Assembly (NCBI RefSeq): GCF_004766045.1
Contig: NZ_SPQQ01000007.1
Location: 62,001 to 126,000 of the forward strand
Direction of reading: 5' to 3'
DNA: 64,000 bases
Source: Desulfosporosinus fructosivorans
Lineage (GTDB): Bacteria; Bacillota; Desulfitobacteriia; Desulfitobacteriales; Desulfitobacteriaceae
The translations under genes were made by a program, and so were the position numbers. Below are positions 1-9,213 of the stretch, in pieces (position 1 is the stretch's first letter; each line of letters starts with the position of its first letter). Under the pieces are notes generated by a model, which saw only the letters and a list, made by a program, of their open reading frames with translations, was not told the origin of the DNA and did no database searches.

Positions 1-360
1 TGTAAGTGCCGCATTAGGTCCAGGCAAAACATCAACTGGGATATTCTCCGCATAACAAACACGTATCAATTCATATCCTGGATCAGAAATCCCTGGCAAG
101 CCTGCATCAGAAATGAGGGCAATCGTTTGACCAGATTTAAGCTTCTCCAGCAGTTCTAGAGATTTTTTCTTTTCATTATGCTCATGATAACTAGTCATAT
201 GCGTTGTGATCTGGTAATGTTGCAAAAGCTTTCGGGAATGACGCGTATCCTCAGCAGCAATCAAATTTACTTCTCGTAACGTGTCTAAAACCCGCAAGGT
301 GATATCTCCCAGATTTCCAATTGGCGTCGCACATACGTACAACGTACCTTTAGCCAACAT
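1..360 (-). CDS. rsmI: 16S rRNA C1402 ribose 2'-O-methyltransferase RsmI (partial)
   Basis: The first 120 codons of an SAM-dependent methyltransferase that modifies C1402 in the decoding centre of 16S rRNA; the C-terminal part lies beyond the window edge. The translation opens MLAKGTLYVCATPIGNLGD, the hallmark RsmI N-terminus, followed by AAEDTRHSRKLL, the ALISDAGLPGISDPGYEL motif and VLPGPNAA near the edge. The start is the ATG complementary to bases 358-360. It follows yabA on the same strand, the same order (ricT, yabA, rsmI) found in Bacillus. Identity is clear from sequence; only completeness is unknown. Confidence 0.93.
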   Translation of the reverse strand, partial: MLAKGTLYVCATPIGNLGDITLRVLDTLREVNLIAAEDTRHSRKLLQHYQITTHMTSYHEHNEKKKSLELLEKLKSGQTIALISDAGLPGISDPGYELIRVCYAENIPVDVLPGPNAALT

Positions 361-385
361 ATCTTCGACTCCTTGCCTGGTTTAA

Positions 386-691
386 TTAGTCTTTCCTCAA
401 AAAGCCCATACAAAACAGGCAATCCCCTTCTAACGGTTGCCCGAAATGAAGGTGGCAGACATGGAAACCTTCTTGATACAGGCGCACAAGATTATCATGA
501 GCGACCCCTTGAATGTGTTCAGCATTGGCTATAACGCGTTCTGTTTCCTTCTCAGGAAGGGTCCATTCCCGTTTTAACTTTATATTTTCTTCTTCTAAAG
601 CTTGAACATAAGGCTTTAAACGGTTAACCTCTTCAAGAAGAGAACGCAATTTTTCTTCCACTTCTGTAAGAGCCTGGGTCAACTGACTCAT
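386..691 (-). CDS. yabA: Replication initiation control protein YabA
   Basis: A 101-residue protein matching YabA, which in Bacillus binds DnaA and DnaN and restrains re-initiation of replication. Residues 1-55 form a predicted leucine-zipper coiled coil (LTEVEEKLRSLLEEVNRLK), and the C-terminus has the zinc-binding pattern CHLHFGQPLEGDCLFC. It is slightly shorter than the Bacillus protein (about 119 residues) because the linker is short. The start overlaps the ricT stop by 4 bp, so the two are probably translationally coupled. The target genes dnaA and dnaN lie about 35 kb away in this window. Confidence 0.92.
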   Translation of the reverse strand: MSQLTQALTEVEEKLRSLLEEVNRLKPYVQALEEENIKLKREWTLPEKETERVIANAEHIQGVAHDNLVRLYQEGFHVCHLHFGQPLEGDCLFCMGFLRKD

Positions 692-1500
692 ACTCTCTCA
701 CTCTTTCCTTTGGGCTTTTCCCCTTTCCTATTGCGTTGCACTCGCCCGTCAGGCCTAGCTAAGACGGCACTCTCTGCTTGAAGGTTTGCTTCATCCGAGT
801 TTTCTGCCATCTTTTCTCCGACTTGAGCATTATGACGACAACAACGCTCTTTGTCTTCAGATTTATAACAACCATTTTCATACTTAAGGCAACACATGAG
901 ACGACCACAAATACCAGAAATTTTAGTTGGATTAAGAGAGAGTTTTTGATCTTTAGCCATTCTAATTGATACCGGCTCAAAGTCTCCTAAGAAAGAAGTA
1001 CAACAGAGAATCCGTCCACAAGAACCGACTCCTCCGAGCATTTTAGCCTCGTCACGCACGCCTATTTGCCGAAGCTCAATACGAGTCCTGAATATTGCGG
1101 CTAAATCCTTCACTAATTCCCTGAAGTCCACGCGCCCTTCTGCCGTAAAGGAAAAAATGATTTTGTTCCCGTCGAACGTATACTCAACATCAACTAATTT
1201 CATCGGTAATTGATGTTCCGAAATCTTTTTCAAACATACTTGAAAAGCTTCTTTTTCTTTTAGTTTATTTTGTTCGACAAATTGTTCATCCGCAGTAGTA
1301 GCCTTACGCATGACCTGTTTTAAAGGCAGAATCACTTCCTCGTCAGCTACAAGACGAGCTGGAATGACCAATTCCCCAAATTCAACCCCTCTGGCTGTTT
1401 CAACGATCACCTTATCAGATGCGTCAAGTTTAAGGTCTCCCGGGGAGAAATAATATATTTTACCAGCGTGTTTAAAGCGAACGCCTACAACCTCAATCAC
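688..1500 (-). CDS. ricT: PSP1-domain protein RicT (YaaT)
   Basis: A 270-residue PSP1-domain protein, orthologue of YaaT/RicT. In Bacillus it forms an Fe-S-containing complex with RicA and RicF that promotes RNase Y-dependent mRNA maturation and influences sporulation and biofilm formation. The PSP1 core is about residues 60-190; a cysteine-rich segment follows (GSCGRILCCTSFLGDF, then ICGRLMCCLKYE) with further cysteines at CCRH, consistent with cluster binding. The last 40 residues are basic and low complexity. It sits between holB (8-bp overlap) and yabA (4-bp overlap) in one tight operon. Confidence 0.92.
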   Translation of the reverse strand: MIEVVGVRFKHAGKIYYFSPGDLKLDASDKVIVETARGVEFGELVIPARLVADEEVILPLKQVMRKATTADEQFVEQNKLKEKEAFQVCLKKISEHQLPMKLVDVEYTFDGNKIIFSFTAEGRVDFRELVKDLAAIFRTRIELRQIGVRDEAKMLGGVGSCGRILCCTSFLGDFEPVSIRMAKDQKLSLNPTKISGICGRLMCCLKYENGCYKSEDKERCCRHNAQVGEKMAENSDEANLQAESAVLARPDGRVQRNRKGEKPKGKSERV

Positions 1501-2371
1501 AGAGATCCCCTCCTCGTTGGAATAATTCTAAAGCCAGCACTTCAATCACAAGTCTCGGATTTACTTGTTGTCGTAGTACATCAATAGCCCTTCCGATCGC
1601 CAAAAACTCAAAAGGACGGTTAATCCCTTTGAGCATCCCTTCCTGGGTCTGTGCCGCCATGACTTGTAAATAAAGAACTGCTTGATTCTTATCGATCGGG
1701 AACAGAGAAAAGAGTTTAAGGAAATCTCTCTCTTCCACCGCAGTCCGAAACTTTTCGACCCACTCTTTCAGCAATGGCATACCGTGCTCTAGAATAGCTG
1801 TCGCCAAGTTTTGGTTTTTCCCACTTAAGTGAAAGGCCCGATCGGCGTCTTGCTGATCCACCTCTCCTAATCCCTTTAGCCAAGCTTCTTCGGAAAGATC
1901 AGGTAAATAAACAAGCTGGGCACGGCTCTGTATTGTGGGTAAAATCCCATCGGCATTTTGGGCACATAATATAATAATGGTCCGCTCCGGCGGTTCTTCA
2001 ATCACCTTCAATAAGGCATTAGCTGCCGGTAACGTCACTAAATCCGCTTGCTCGATGACAGAAACTTTATAATTCCCCTCATAATGCTTAAGGTATACCT
2101 TTTGTTGCCAGGCGAGAATCTGCTCAATCCCAATGGTCGTCTTAAGTGGTTTTAGCCATAAAACATCGGGATGATTTTTGCTGGTAATTTTATGACAAGC
2201 ATAACATTCCTGGCAAGGTCCCTCCAGCATAGGCTGGTTACAGTTTAAAATTTGCGCTAACCGGAGAGCAACCTCCCTCTGATGCAGTGCACTTCCTCCA
2301 TGGAAAAGTAAGAGGTGTGCCAATCTGTTTTCACGTGCAGCCTTCTCCAAAAGTGCTAATTGTAAGTTCAT
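1493..2371 (-). CDS. holB: DNA polymerase III delta' subunit HolB
   Basis: A clamp-loader subunit of 292 residues that helps DnaX load the DnaN sliding clamp. Visible features are a four-cysteine zinc site (CNQPMLEGPCQECYACH), the nearby HPDVLWLKP segment and the AAA+ sensor region NALLKVIEEPPERTIIILC with SRAQ. A longer reading frame reaches 2425, but it would overlap darA by 50 bp. The ATG at 2371 has AAGGTG a few bases upstream and follows the darA stop by 4 bp, so that start is chosen. The weak match of the P-loop region is usual for delta'. Confidence 0.92.
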   Translation of the reverse strand: MNLQLALLEKAARENRLAHLLLFHGGSALHQREVALRLAQILNCNQPMLEGPCQECYACHKITSKNHPDVLWLKPLKTTIGIEQILAWQQKVYLKHYEGNYKVSVIEQADLVTLPAANALLKVIEEPPERTIIILCAQNADGILPTIQSRAQLVYLPDLSEEAWLKGLGEVDQQDADRAFHLSGKNQNLATAILEHGMPLLKEWVEKFRTAVEERDFLKLFSLFPIDKNQAVLYLQVMAAQTQEGMLKGINRPFEFLAIGRAIDVLRQQVNPRLVIEVLALELFQRGGDLCD

Positions 2372-2375
2372 ATCG

Positions 2376-2705
2376 TCACACCTTAATAAACTGTTCAACA
2401 TCCAAAACAAAAACAGTGGCTCCACCGACTGGAACTTCTATTGGAAAGGGAATATGAGCATCCACCGGTCCCATAATAGGCTGGGCTAGTGTCAGCATCT
2501 CATCGCGTTGGTGGCAGGTATCGCGGATCGTCGATAAGAGGCCTTCTAACCTTTCCTCTTCAACCCCAAAGAGCAGCGTCGTATTCCCAGACCTCAGAAA
2601 CCCCCCCGTGCTTGCCAAACGAGTTGCACGTAATCCAACGCGTGTCACACATTGTAGAAGTTTACTAACATCCTTGTCCTGAACAATCGCGATCACCATC
2701 TTCAT
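2376..2705 (-). CDS. darA: Cyclic-di-AMP receptor DarA (PII-like, YaaQ/PstA)
   Basis: A 109-residue protein of the PII-like DarA/PstA family, which binds the second messenger c-di-AMP as a trimer; its downstream partner is not established in most bacteria. The start MKMVIAIVQDKDVSKLL and the block TRLASTGGFLRSGNTTLLFGV with its conserved T/G-rich ligand loop are diagnostic. The C-terminal hydrophobic strand GGATVFVLDVEQF is typical. It is encoded directly upstream of holB, as in Bacillus (yaaQ-yaaR-holB), but no yaaR lies between them here. Confidence 0.92.
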   Translation of the reverse strand: MKMVIAIVQDKDVSKLLQCVTRVGLRATRLASTGGFLRSGNTTLLFGVEEERLEGLLSTIRDTCHQRDEMLTLAQPIMGPVDAHIPFPIEVPVGGATVFVLDVEQFIKV

Positions 2706-2708
2706 CCC

Positions 2709-4148
2709 TTATCCCTCCTCGACAATCCAAATTGTTTGGTTTTCGAAACCGTCCCACCCCTGCCAACGCCCCTCTCCAGCAGTGAGTAACATGCCCAGAA
2801 TTTCGTGAGTCATTTGTTCGCCCATCACAACGATAGGGATTCCAGGTGGATACGGGGAAATCGTTTCTCCGACAATATGACCTAAACTTTCCTTAAGAGG
2901 GACTTGGCGCTTATGGGCAAAAAAGGCATCTCGTGGGGAAAGAATTAAGTGTGGCAAAGGCAGAGTTTTAAATCTATCGTTTCCCACTTGCCCTTTTGAT
3001 TCAGTAAAGCCAACTGAATGAGCAAAACTGGCTAAACTTTCTAACCCCTTTGTGAGCCTTCGGATATCCTCTGGCGTGTTCCCAATTCCCAACATAAAGA
3101 GAATGTTTTCCTCATCCCATAACTCTGGTTCAATACCGAAACCTTCTCGAAGGTACTCCACACAACGAGGAGCCGGAACCCCCAGCTTCAAAGTATTGAT
3201 CAAAACTTTCGACCAATCTACCGTGTGAATACCATACGTCCCGACATCCTTTTCAGAGAGAATACGGAAGCTCATCCCCACTTTCCGATGTAGCTCTGCA
3301 ACCTCTTCCTGGAGACACTCCCAACGCCCAAAGTCTTGAGCGAATTCTCCAGCGCGTTCTAACGAAGCCAGAAGTAAATAACTCGGGCTTGAAGATTGAA
3401 GAAGTTCTAGGCTTTGCCTTAAACGGGTGCGAGAAACTCTATTCCCTTGAACGTGCAGCATAGCTGACTGAGTCAAGGAACTTAACGTTTTATGAGAACT
3501 ATGTAAAACAAGGTCTGCACCAAGTTTTAAAGCACTCGGAGGAAATAGTAATCCTAGATAATGTGATCCATGAGCTTGATCCACAAGTATCGGTGTATTA
3601 ATTCCCAAACGTGTTCTTTCATCTAATAATTGGCTCAACTCGAAGCCGGTTCCATAGTAAGTAGGATACGTGACGTGGCAGGCAGCGGCTACTTGCCAAG
3701 AAATCTGTTGCTTCTCCAAGTCAAGCCCTAACGGAAGATTAAAATCTGGGTGAATTGTAGGCATTACATAGTCTGGCATCATTCCACTTAAGACCAATGC
3801 CGACATAACGGAGCGATGGGAACTTCTCTCCACGACAACCCGTTTAGCAGCTGTATTTTCCAGAGTGAGAAACATCGCTTGATTTCCAACCGTTCCTCCA
3901 TTTATAAGGAAAAATGTTTCCTCAGCTCCGAAGATCTCAGCCGACCGTTTTTGTGCCTCAGCAATTATCCCTTGCGGTGAATGAAGCATATCGAGTCCTG
4001 GAAGCTCGGTTAAGTCATAACCCAGAAAATCTATGCCATTAAAAAACTCCTGTCGACCTTTATGGCCAGGAGTATGGAAAGAGCAAAATCCTTTTTTTTG
4101 GTAACGACTCAGTCCCTCTCCAAGATCACCCACCGATGAATCCTCCAA
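2709..4148 (-). CDS. Orn/Lys/Arg decarboxylase-family PLP enzyme (YaaO-like)
   Basis: A 479-residue fold-type I PLP enzyme of the Orn/Lys/Arg decarboxylase family, related to YaaO/SpeA. Landmarks are the N-terminal HTPGHKGR motif (about residues 25-32), the PLP-phosphate region INGGTVGNQA (82-91), Asp190 in VDQAHGSHYLG and the Schiff-base lysine K220 in LHSSHKTLSSL. The C-terminal domain contains SPYPPGIPIVVMGE. Substrate (arginine, lysine or ornithine) cannot be assigned from sequence alone. It ends 3 bp before darA, in the place where many clostridia carry this gene followed by tmk; tmk is absent here. Confidence 0.85.
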   Translation of the reverse strand: MEDSSVGDLGEGLSRYQKKGFCSFHTPGHKGRQEFFNGIDFLGYDLTELPGLDMLHSPQGIIAEAQKRSAEIFGAEETFFLINGGTVGNQAMFLTLENTAAKRVVVERSSHRSVMSALVLSGMMPDYVMPTIHPDFNLPLGLDLEKQQISWQVAAACHVTYPTYYGTGFELSQLLDERTRLGINTPILVDQAHGSHYLGLLFPPSALKLGADLVLHSSHKTLSSLTQSAMLHVQGNRVSRTRLRQSLELLQSSSPSYLLLASLERAGEFAQDFGRWECLQEEVAELHRKVGMSFRILSEKDVGTYGIHTVDWSKVLINTLKLGVPAPRCVEYLREGFGIEPELWDEENILFMLGIGNTPEDIRRLTKGLESLASFAHSVGFTESKGQVGNDRFKTLPLPHLILSPRDAFFAHKRQVPLKESLGHIVGETISPYPPGIPIVVMGEQMTHEILGMLLTAGEGRWQGWDGFENQTIWIVEEG

Positions 4149-4255
4149 TCAACCAGTGTTATTAACAAAAAACACAGCTGACACATGGTATTCTTTACAT
4201 TTTATCATAAGTTAGGAAATTTTTCATCTCCAATGAATAACCCGTATGAAACCGG

Positions 4256-4281
4256 TAGGGACAATTCATGAATTGTCCCTA
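4256..4281. repeat. Perfect 26-bp palindrome, CAATTCATGAATTG family
   Basis: A perfect palindrome: TAGGGACAATTCA followed by its exact reverse complement. Related copies with the same core CAATTCATGAATTG or a part of it lie at 10850-10873 and 10975-10998. The stop codon of gin (TGA) is inside the left copy, so its last four codons (RDNS) are read from the repeat. It may act as a transcript-end hairpin or be a mobile REP-like palindrome. Confidence 0.8.
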
Positions 4282-4541
4282 AAAAGTAACCCTTTGATTA
4301 AAAACAGAAATTCTTGGTACTCCGGAGAGCCTTGCTCCGCCATGAACAATTCTTGCTGACAATCCGAGCAGAAAAACATTCCCTCAATCCGGAAACCATC
4401 GTATAGCCCATTTCTAGGGACTTGAGCGCAACGATAACACACTGGGAGGACCTTTCCTTCGTTCGAGGGGACTTCCTGAGCTTCAGGGTTCTCATTAATC
4501 TCCATAGGTATCTGCGTTCGGTTGTGGATTGTCTTAATCAT
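4266..4541 (-). CDS. csfB: Sigma-G anti-sigma factor Gin (CsfB)
   Basis: A 91-residue small zinc protein matching Gin/CsfB, which in Bacillus binds and blocks the late-sporulation sigma factor SigG (and SigE) to keep compartment timing. Two CxxC knuckles are visible, VCYRCAQVP and FFCSDCQQELF, separated by about 20 residues containing GLYDGFRIEGMFF as in the family. The ATG at 4541 has AGGGGGAA upstream. The C-terminus is unusual: the final residues RDNS and the stop are encoded by a repeated palindrome, so the natural tail may have been replaced. It lies between the germination operon and the PLP enzyme. Confidence 0.85.
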   Translation of the reverse strand: MIKTIHNRTQIPMEINENPEAQEVPSNEGKVLPVCYRCAQVPRNGLYDGFRIEGMFFCSDCQQELFMAEQGSPEYQEFLFLIKGLLFRDNS

Positions 4542-4590
4542 CTTATATTCCCCCTATTTACTTCTACCCCTAGTCTTACCCCTCTCCCGT

Positions 4591-5802
4591 TTAATTAGTC
4601 GTTACGCTGCTGCTTGACATACCCGAATGATGTATCTTGACTTGAACATCCAGAGCAACTGGGAAATCCGCAATCTTCTCCTCCCACTGATCCTTTACCG
4701 TCTTCCAATATTTCGAATTTTTTTGTTCAACGTGCCGTCCGATCCCCAAAAAATCAAGCCCTAACTCCCTTTCTTTCTGAATAGAAAGCTCACATTCTTT
4801 CCTAATCACCTCGGCAAAGTCCTTTTCTGCCTCCTTCATGAGCTCCAGCCACTCCGTCTCGGAAAGTTGTTTCTTTAATCCTAAAACTTCATCGACAGCA
4901 ATACTAGCTTTGATCTGGTATTTTAGCTCTATCGCTCCGTCATTATCGGATACTTTGTACTTTGTTTTGCTACTTATGACTTGCCCACCAAAGTCAACCT
5001 TGCTTTCTCCGCTACCCACCGTGTTAATTAAGCGGTGTATAACGTCATTCTCCAACCACATATACCCTTTGGTTTCTTCGTCTGTCAGAAGGTCAACGAA
5101 GCGATCCCCACGTAAAACTCCTGCTCCTTGTATCTGTATCTCTTCCGCTTCATTCTCTTTCTCCGCTTTGTATTCGATGCCCTCCCCTGCCTTTACGCTC
5201 TCCAGCACCGGCAAAATTGGCGCCGTGCTTTTTGTACCCAAAATTGTCAGGTAATGCCCTAACCGTACCGTCGGAAAGCTCGATATTTCATCCCCACCTT
5301 CAATCATGCCCTTAATAGCCATAGATGGTAATTGCCCAGAGCGTAATTTTATACTCAGGATATCTTGAGCCTTCCCTTTCGCTAAAACTAGATACATTGA
5401 CCGGCGAAACTCAGCAAAACGTTGCGCAAAATCCAGCATATCAGTAAAGTCGCCAGATTTTGCTAAATCTTCGCCGATAACAATTACCTTCAATGAACCC
5501 ATAAAAGGTGTCCGAAAGGTGACTTTTGAAATCTTTTCAATAGCTTCTCTAGAGCTTGAAGCCTCTATGCTAAACGTCCGGTCCTCAATCTCCGCACCAG
5601 TTTCCCCTCCTTTTTTAGGCATTGCAAATTGCTGTGTTATGAGAAATGTACCAGGTTTATCCCCAAGGTCAAATCCTACTCCTAATAGAGGGGCCAATTC
5701 CTCTACTTCCCGCTTTCCCCAACATCCAGTTAAAAATATTAAGATACCTGCTGCGATTAAGATTAATACGAGTCCTCGTTTAAATCGCCTAATAATTTTC
5801 AT
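4591..5802 (-). CDS. gerAC: Spore germination lipoprotein, Ger(x)C family
   Basis: The C subunit of a nutrient germinant receptor, 403 residues, anchored on the outer face of the spore inner membrane. The N-terminus has a basic region, a hydrophobic stretch and the lipobox LTGC followed by WGKREVEELA, the GerC signature. The ATG at 5802 forms an ATGA overlap with the preceding gerAB stop; the upstream in-frame ATG at 5856 would lie deep inside gerAB, so it is rejected. The long domain FRTPFMGSLKVIVIGEDLA is typical. It is the last gene of the gerA operon. Confidence 0.93.
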   Translation of the reverse strand: MKIIRRFKRGLVLILIAAGILIFLTGCWGKREVEELAPLLGVGFDLGDKPGTFLITQQFAMPKKGGETGAEIEDRTFSIEASSSREAIEKISKVTFRTPFMGSLKVIVIGEDLAKSGDFTDMLDFAQRFAEFRRSMYLVLAKGKAQDILSIKLRSGQLPSMAIKGMIEGGDEISSFPTVRLGHYLTILGTKSTAPILPVLESVKAGEGIEYKAEKENEAEEIQIQGAGVLRGDRFVDLLTDEETKGYMWLENDVIHRLINTVGSGESKVDFGGQVISSKTKYKVSDNDGAIELKYQIKASIAVDEVLGLKKQLSETEWLELMKEAEKDFAEVIRKECELSIQKERELGLDFLGIGRHVEQKNSKYWKTVKDQWEEKIADFPVALDVQVKIHHSGMSSSSVTTN

Positions 5803-6902
5803 AAAAAACCGTTTCCCTTCTTCCAGCGCGAGACTCCCCAAAGGGCGAGGATCCAAACAGACGCAAAAGGTAAAATGAGATAATTGTCAACCAGTCCGAT
5901 TTCCCTAATTAACGAGGCTCCTCTTTGAAATCTTAAAGCAATCAAGATAAATACGGCACTCACCGCGATGTTCCATTTTATTCCTTTTAGACTAAAGACG
6001 GTTTCTAGGCCCCAGTTCACTGCAAAAAAGAAGGCACTTACCTTAATGACCAGCGCCCCAAGCCAAACCCCTAAAAATAAGGATTCAACTCCAGCAACGG
6101 TCCGACTTACTTCCACCATCTTCCCTAATACAAGAAAGCCATAGACTAATCGAACGGTTTCCGCTGGTCCAAAAACTAACATTTGAATTAAAACGACGAA
6201 TGTATTTAGAATGCCTACTAAAGAAATTACCCACCAAACCTCGGTCTTCAATTGACCCAGTTCTTGTTTACTTGTAGGTAGAAACGCGACAAGTCCCGCT
6301 AAGAAGAGAATATATTCCATCGCAAAGGGTACTACTTTTATTCCCCCCCAAAAAAGTGGTTTTAATCCCTCACTTAAGATCGGCATAAATTCTTCTTGTT
6401 CAATCCGCGGAATGGAGAGACCGACATTAAGAGCCAATGCAATCACAATCACAGGAAAAACGACTTCGGAAAAACGGGCAAACACTTCTATCCCAGATCT
6501 TATTAGGTAAAAAACGATTAACAACGCTCCTAGGGAGAACAGCAAGAATGGCGTTAATGGCATAATTGAAGCCTGATAGATATCCCCAGCTTGTCCCAGC
6601 AAAAGCCCACCAAAGTAACCTGTGATTGTAATATAAAGGACTCCAATAAATTTCCCCACCCATTTTCCAAATAGTGTTTCTGAGACCTGCAGCAAATTTT
6701 TGCGTGGATACTGTTCAAGAAGTGAAATAATCATAAAGCCATAGGGAATTCCCACCATAAATCCAGGTAAGACGCACAGCCAGCTATCCCGTCCTGCGAC
6801 TCCTGTAACCATCGAGGCTACTGGTAGAAACGTTGTACCCAAGAGCACTGCTGCCCCTAAGGTTATAAATTGATGTGTGGAAATTCGCTCCATCAGTTTC
6901 AT
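5799..6902 (-). CDS. gerAB: Spore germination permease GerAB family, copy 3
   Basis: A 367-residue integral membrane protein of the APC-superfamily spore germination permeases, the B subunit that binds the germinant. It opens MKLMERISTHQFITLGAAVLL and has about ten hydrophobic helices. It is closely similar along its length to the two copies upstream at 6958-8049 and 8108-9211 (for example IEVFARFSEVVFPVIVIAL and GKMVEVSRTVAGVESLFLG). It ends in an ATGA overlap with gerAC. A second possible start three codons in (MERIS) matches the start of the other copies. Confidence 0.93.
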   Translation of the reverse strand: MKLMERISTHQFITLGAAVLLGTTFLPVASMVTGVAGRDSWLCVLPGFMVGIPYGFMIISLLEQYPRKNLLQVSETLFGKWVGKFIGVLYITITGYFGGLLLGQAGDIYQASIMPLTPFLLFSLGALLIVFYLIRSGIEVFARFSEVVFPVIVIALALNVGLSIPRIEQEEFMPILSEGLKPLFWGGIKVVPFAMEYILFLAGLVAFLPTSKQELGQLKTEVWWVISLVGILNTFVVLIQMLVFGPAETVRLVYGFLVLGKMVEVSRTVAGVESLFLGVWLGALVIKVSAFFFAVNWGLETVFSLKGIKWNIAVSAVFILIALRFQRGASLIREIGLVDNYLILPFASVWILALWGVSRWKKGNGFL

Positions 6903-6957
6903 TGCCCTCTCTCTGATGGGACTTAACTACAAGCCCCATTTCAGCATTTAGTCCGTT

Positions 6958-8049
6958 TTAAACAGCGGTTCCCTTCTTCGAGCACGAGACTCCCCAAAGG
7001 GTAAGAATCCAAATGGAGGCAAAAGGTAAAGTTAGATAAGTGTCGACAAGTCCAATTTCCCTAATTAAATTAGCTCCTTCTGTAAACTTGAAAGCAATTC
7101 CCAAAAAGACAATACCCACGGCGAAGTTCCACTTTAATCCTTTCAACTTAAAGACAGTTTCTAAGCCCCACATCACTGCAAAAAAGGAGGCGCTAACCTT
7201 TATGACTAGAGCCCCAAGCCAAACTCCCAAAAATAAGGATTCGACTCCAGCAACCGTCCGGCTTATTTCCACCATCTTTCCTAACACAAGTAAACCATAG
7301 ACCAATCGAACGGTTTCAGTTGGTCCAAAAACAAGAATTTGCATTATTACAACCAGCGTATCTATAGTTCCTACCAAAATAAAACCTCGCCAAATCCCTC
7401 TCTTCAATTGTCCAAGCTCTTCCTTACCAGTTGGTAGATAAGCAAGAATTCCGGCTAAAAAGAGCATATAGGTCATCGCAAAAGGAACTACTTTGATTCC
7501 CCCCAAAATAAGTGGTTTTATTCCTCCACTAAAAATCGGCAAAAGTTCCCCTTGCTCAATTCTAGGAATAGAGAGAGTCAAATTCACCACCAACGCTATG
7601 ACAATCAAGGGGAAAACGAATTCAGAAAAACGTGCAAACACTTCAATTCCAGACTTCACCAAGAAAAATACTATTGCCAGTCCTCCCAGGTAGAACACCG
7701 AGATAGGGGTTAATGGCATAATCGAGATCTGATAGATATCCCCTGCTTGCCCTAGTAACAAGCCGCCAAGGTAACCCATATTTAGAATATATAAGACCCC
7801 TATGATTCTTCCAATCCACTTGCCTAAGAGTGTTTCCGAGATCTGCAGCAAATTTTTGTGAGGATATTTTTCTATTAATGAAAGTACCATTAAGCCGTAA
7901 GGAATTCCCACAGCAAACCCAGGTAAGACGCTCATCCACCCATTCCGCCCGCCGACCCCAGTAACGATCGCGGCTACTGGGAGAAACGTTGTCCCCAAAA
8001 GTACTGCTGCTCCCAATGTCATGAATTGATGCGTCGAGATTCTTTCCAT
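6958..8049 (-). CDS. gerAB: Spore germination permease GerAB family, copy 2
   Basis: A 363-residue GerAB-type permease, starting MERISTHQFMTLGAAVLLG, with about ten predicted transmembrane helices. It shares long near-identical blocks with copy 3 (for example the block ending EISRTVAGVESLFLGVWLGA). The differences concentrate in helix faces and loops such as the segment after PRIEQ, as expected if the copies recognise different germinants. It lies 55 bp from copy 3 and 58 bp from copy 1, gaps that are larger than the rest of the operon and may carry their own ribosome binding sites. Confidence 0.93.
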   Translation of the reverse strand: MERISTHQFMTLGAAVLLGTTFLPVAAIVTGVGGRNGWMSVLPGFAVGIPYGLMVLSLIEKYPHKNLLQISETLLGKWIGRIIGVLYILNMGYLGGLLLGQAGDIYQISIMPLTPISVFYLGGLAIVFFLVKSGIEVFARFSEFVFPLIVIALVVNLTLSIPRIEQGELLPIFSGGIKPLILGGIKVVPFAMTYMLFLAGILAYLPTGKEELGQLKRGIWRGFILVGTIDTLVVIMQILVFGPTETVRLVYGLLVLGKMVEISRTVAGVESLFLGVWLGALVIKVSASFFAVMWGLETVFKLKGLKWNFAVGIVFLGIAFKFTEGANLIREIGLVDTYLTLPFASIWILTLWGVSCSKKGTAV

Positions 8050-8107
8050 AGGTAACCTTTCCCTTTCCTGCCTGAACTGGGCTCCTCAGCAAGCCCTCTT
8101 TTCCATT

Positions 8108-9211
8108 TTATGCGTTTCGTCGAACACCAGCTCCTTTCTTCCAACGTGAGACTCCCCATAAGGAAGGTATCCAAACGGCCGCAAAAGGCAAAATTAGATA
8201 ACTTTCTATGAATGCCGCTTCCCTACTTAAAGAATATCCATTCACAGTCCTGAGAGCAATTCCCAAGAATACGGCACTCACTGCAAGTCTCCATTTTAAG
8301 CCCTTCAAATTTAACACGGTTTCTATGCCCCAAGTGGTCATGAAAAAAAAAGCACAACATTTTATAACTAGCACTCCAAGCCAGATTCCCAAAAATATGG
8401 ATTCAACTCCAGCAATCGTCCGGCTAATTTCCACCATTTTCCCTAATACAAGAAAACCAAATGCCAAACGAATAGTCTCCCTTGGTCCAAAGACAAGAAT
8501 TTGAATTAGTACAACCAAAGTATCTAAAATTCCTACAAAAAAAACAGCTCGCCAAACCCCTGTCTTCAATCGACCACGCACTTGTTTGCCAGTAGGTAGA
8601 AAAGCAAGGATTCCCGCTAAGAAGAGGATATATTCCATTGGAAATGGTATTACTTTAAGCGTACTGTAATAAAGCGGTTTCAATCCTTCGCTTAAAATAG
8701 GGAAAAGTTCCCCTTGTTCAATCCGCGGTATAGAGAGCCCAATATTCAGAATCATTACGAATGCGACTATAGGAAAGACAACCTCGGAAAAACGAGCAAA
8801 TACTTCGATTCCATTTTCCGTCATATATAACACGAGCAAAAGACCACCTAAGTAGAACACCCAACGAGGAGTTAGCAACATGATCGATTGCTCAAAGATT
8901 ATCCCAATTACCGCCAACATTAATCCGCCATAGTAACATGAGACTAATATATATAGGAATCCGATAATTTTCCCTATCAATTTCCCAAAGACTTTTTCCG
9001 AAATCTGTAACAAATTTTCGCGCGGATGCTGTGACAAAAATGAAAGTACCATTAGACCGTAAGGAATTGCCACGGCAAATCCCGGCAAGACCGCCATCCA
9101 GCCATCCCGTCCACCAGCTCCAGTAACAAAGGTAGCTAAGGGAAGAAAGGTTCCCCCTAGGAGTACAGCTGCCCCTAAGATCATGAATTGATGCGTCGAG
9201 ATTCTTTCCAT
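8108..9211 (-). CDS. gerAB: Spore germination permease GerAB family, copy 1
   Basis: A 367-residue GerAB-type permease directly after gerA (2 bp gap), with the family start MERISTHQFMILGAAVLLGG. It keeps the shared framework (NGIEVFARFSEVVFP, IPRIEQGELFPI, GKMVEISRTIAGVES) but is the most diverged of the three copies, for example CYYGGLMLAVIGIIFEQ where copies 2 and 3 have GGLLLGQAGDIYQ. It ends in a basic tail (RWKKGAGVRRNA). Its position next to gerA suggests it is the original B subunit and the other two are later duplicates. Confidence 0.93.
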   Translation of the reverse strand: MERISTHQFMILGAAVLLGGTFLPLATFVTGAGGRDGWMAVLPGFAVAIPYGLMVLSFLSQHPRENLLQISEKVFGKLIGKIIGFLYILVSCYYGGLMLAVIGIIFEQSIMLLTPRWVFYLGGLLLVLYMTENGIEVFARFSEVVFPIVAFVMILNIGLSIPRIEQGELFPILSEGLKPLYYSTLKVIPFPMEYILFLAGILAFLPTGKQVRGRLKTGVWRAVFFVGILDTLVVLIQILVFGPRETIRLAFGFLVLGKMVEISRTIAGVESIFLGIWLGVLVIKCCAFFFMTTWGIETVLNLKGLKWRLAVSAVFLGIALRTVNGYSLSREAAFIESYLILPFAAVWIPSLWGVSRWKKGAGVRRNA

Positions 9212-9213
9212 CG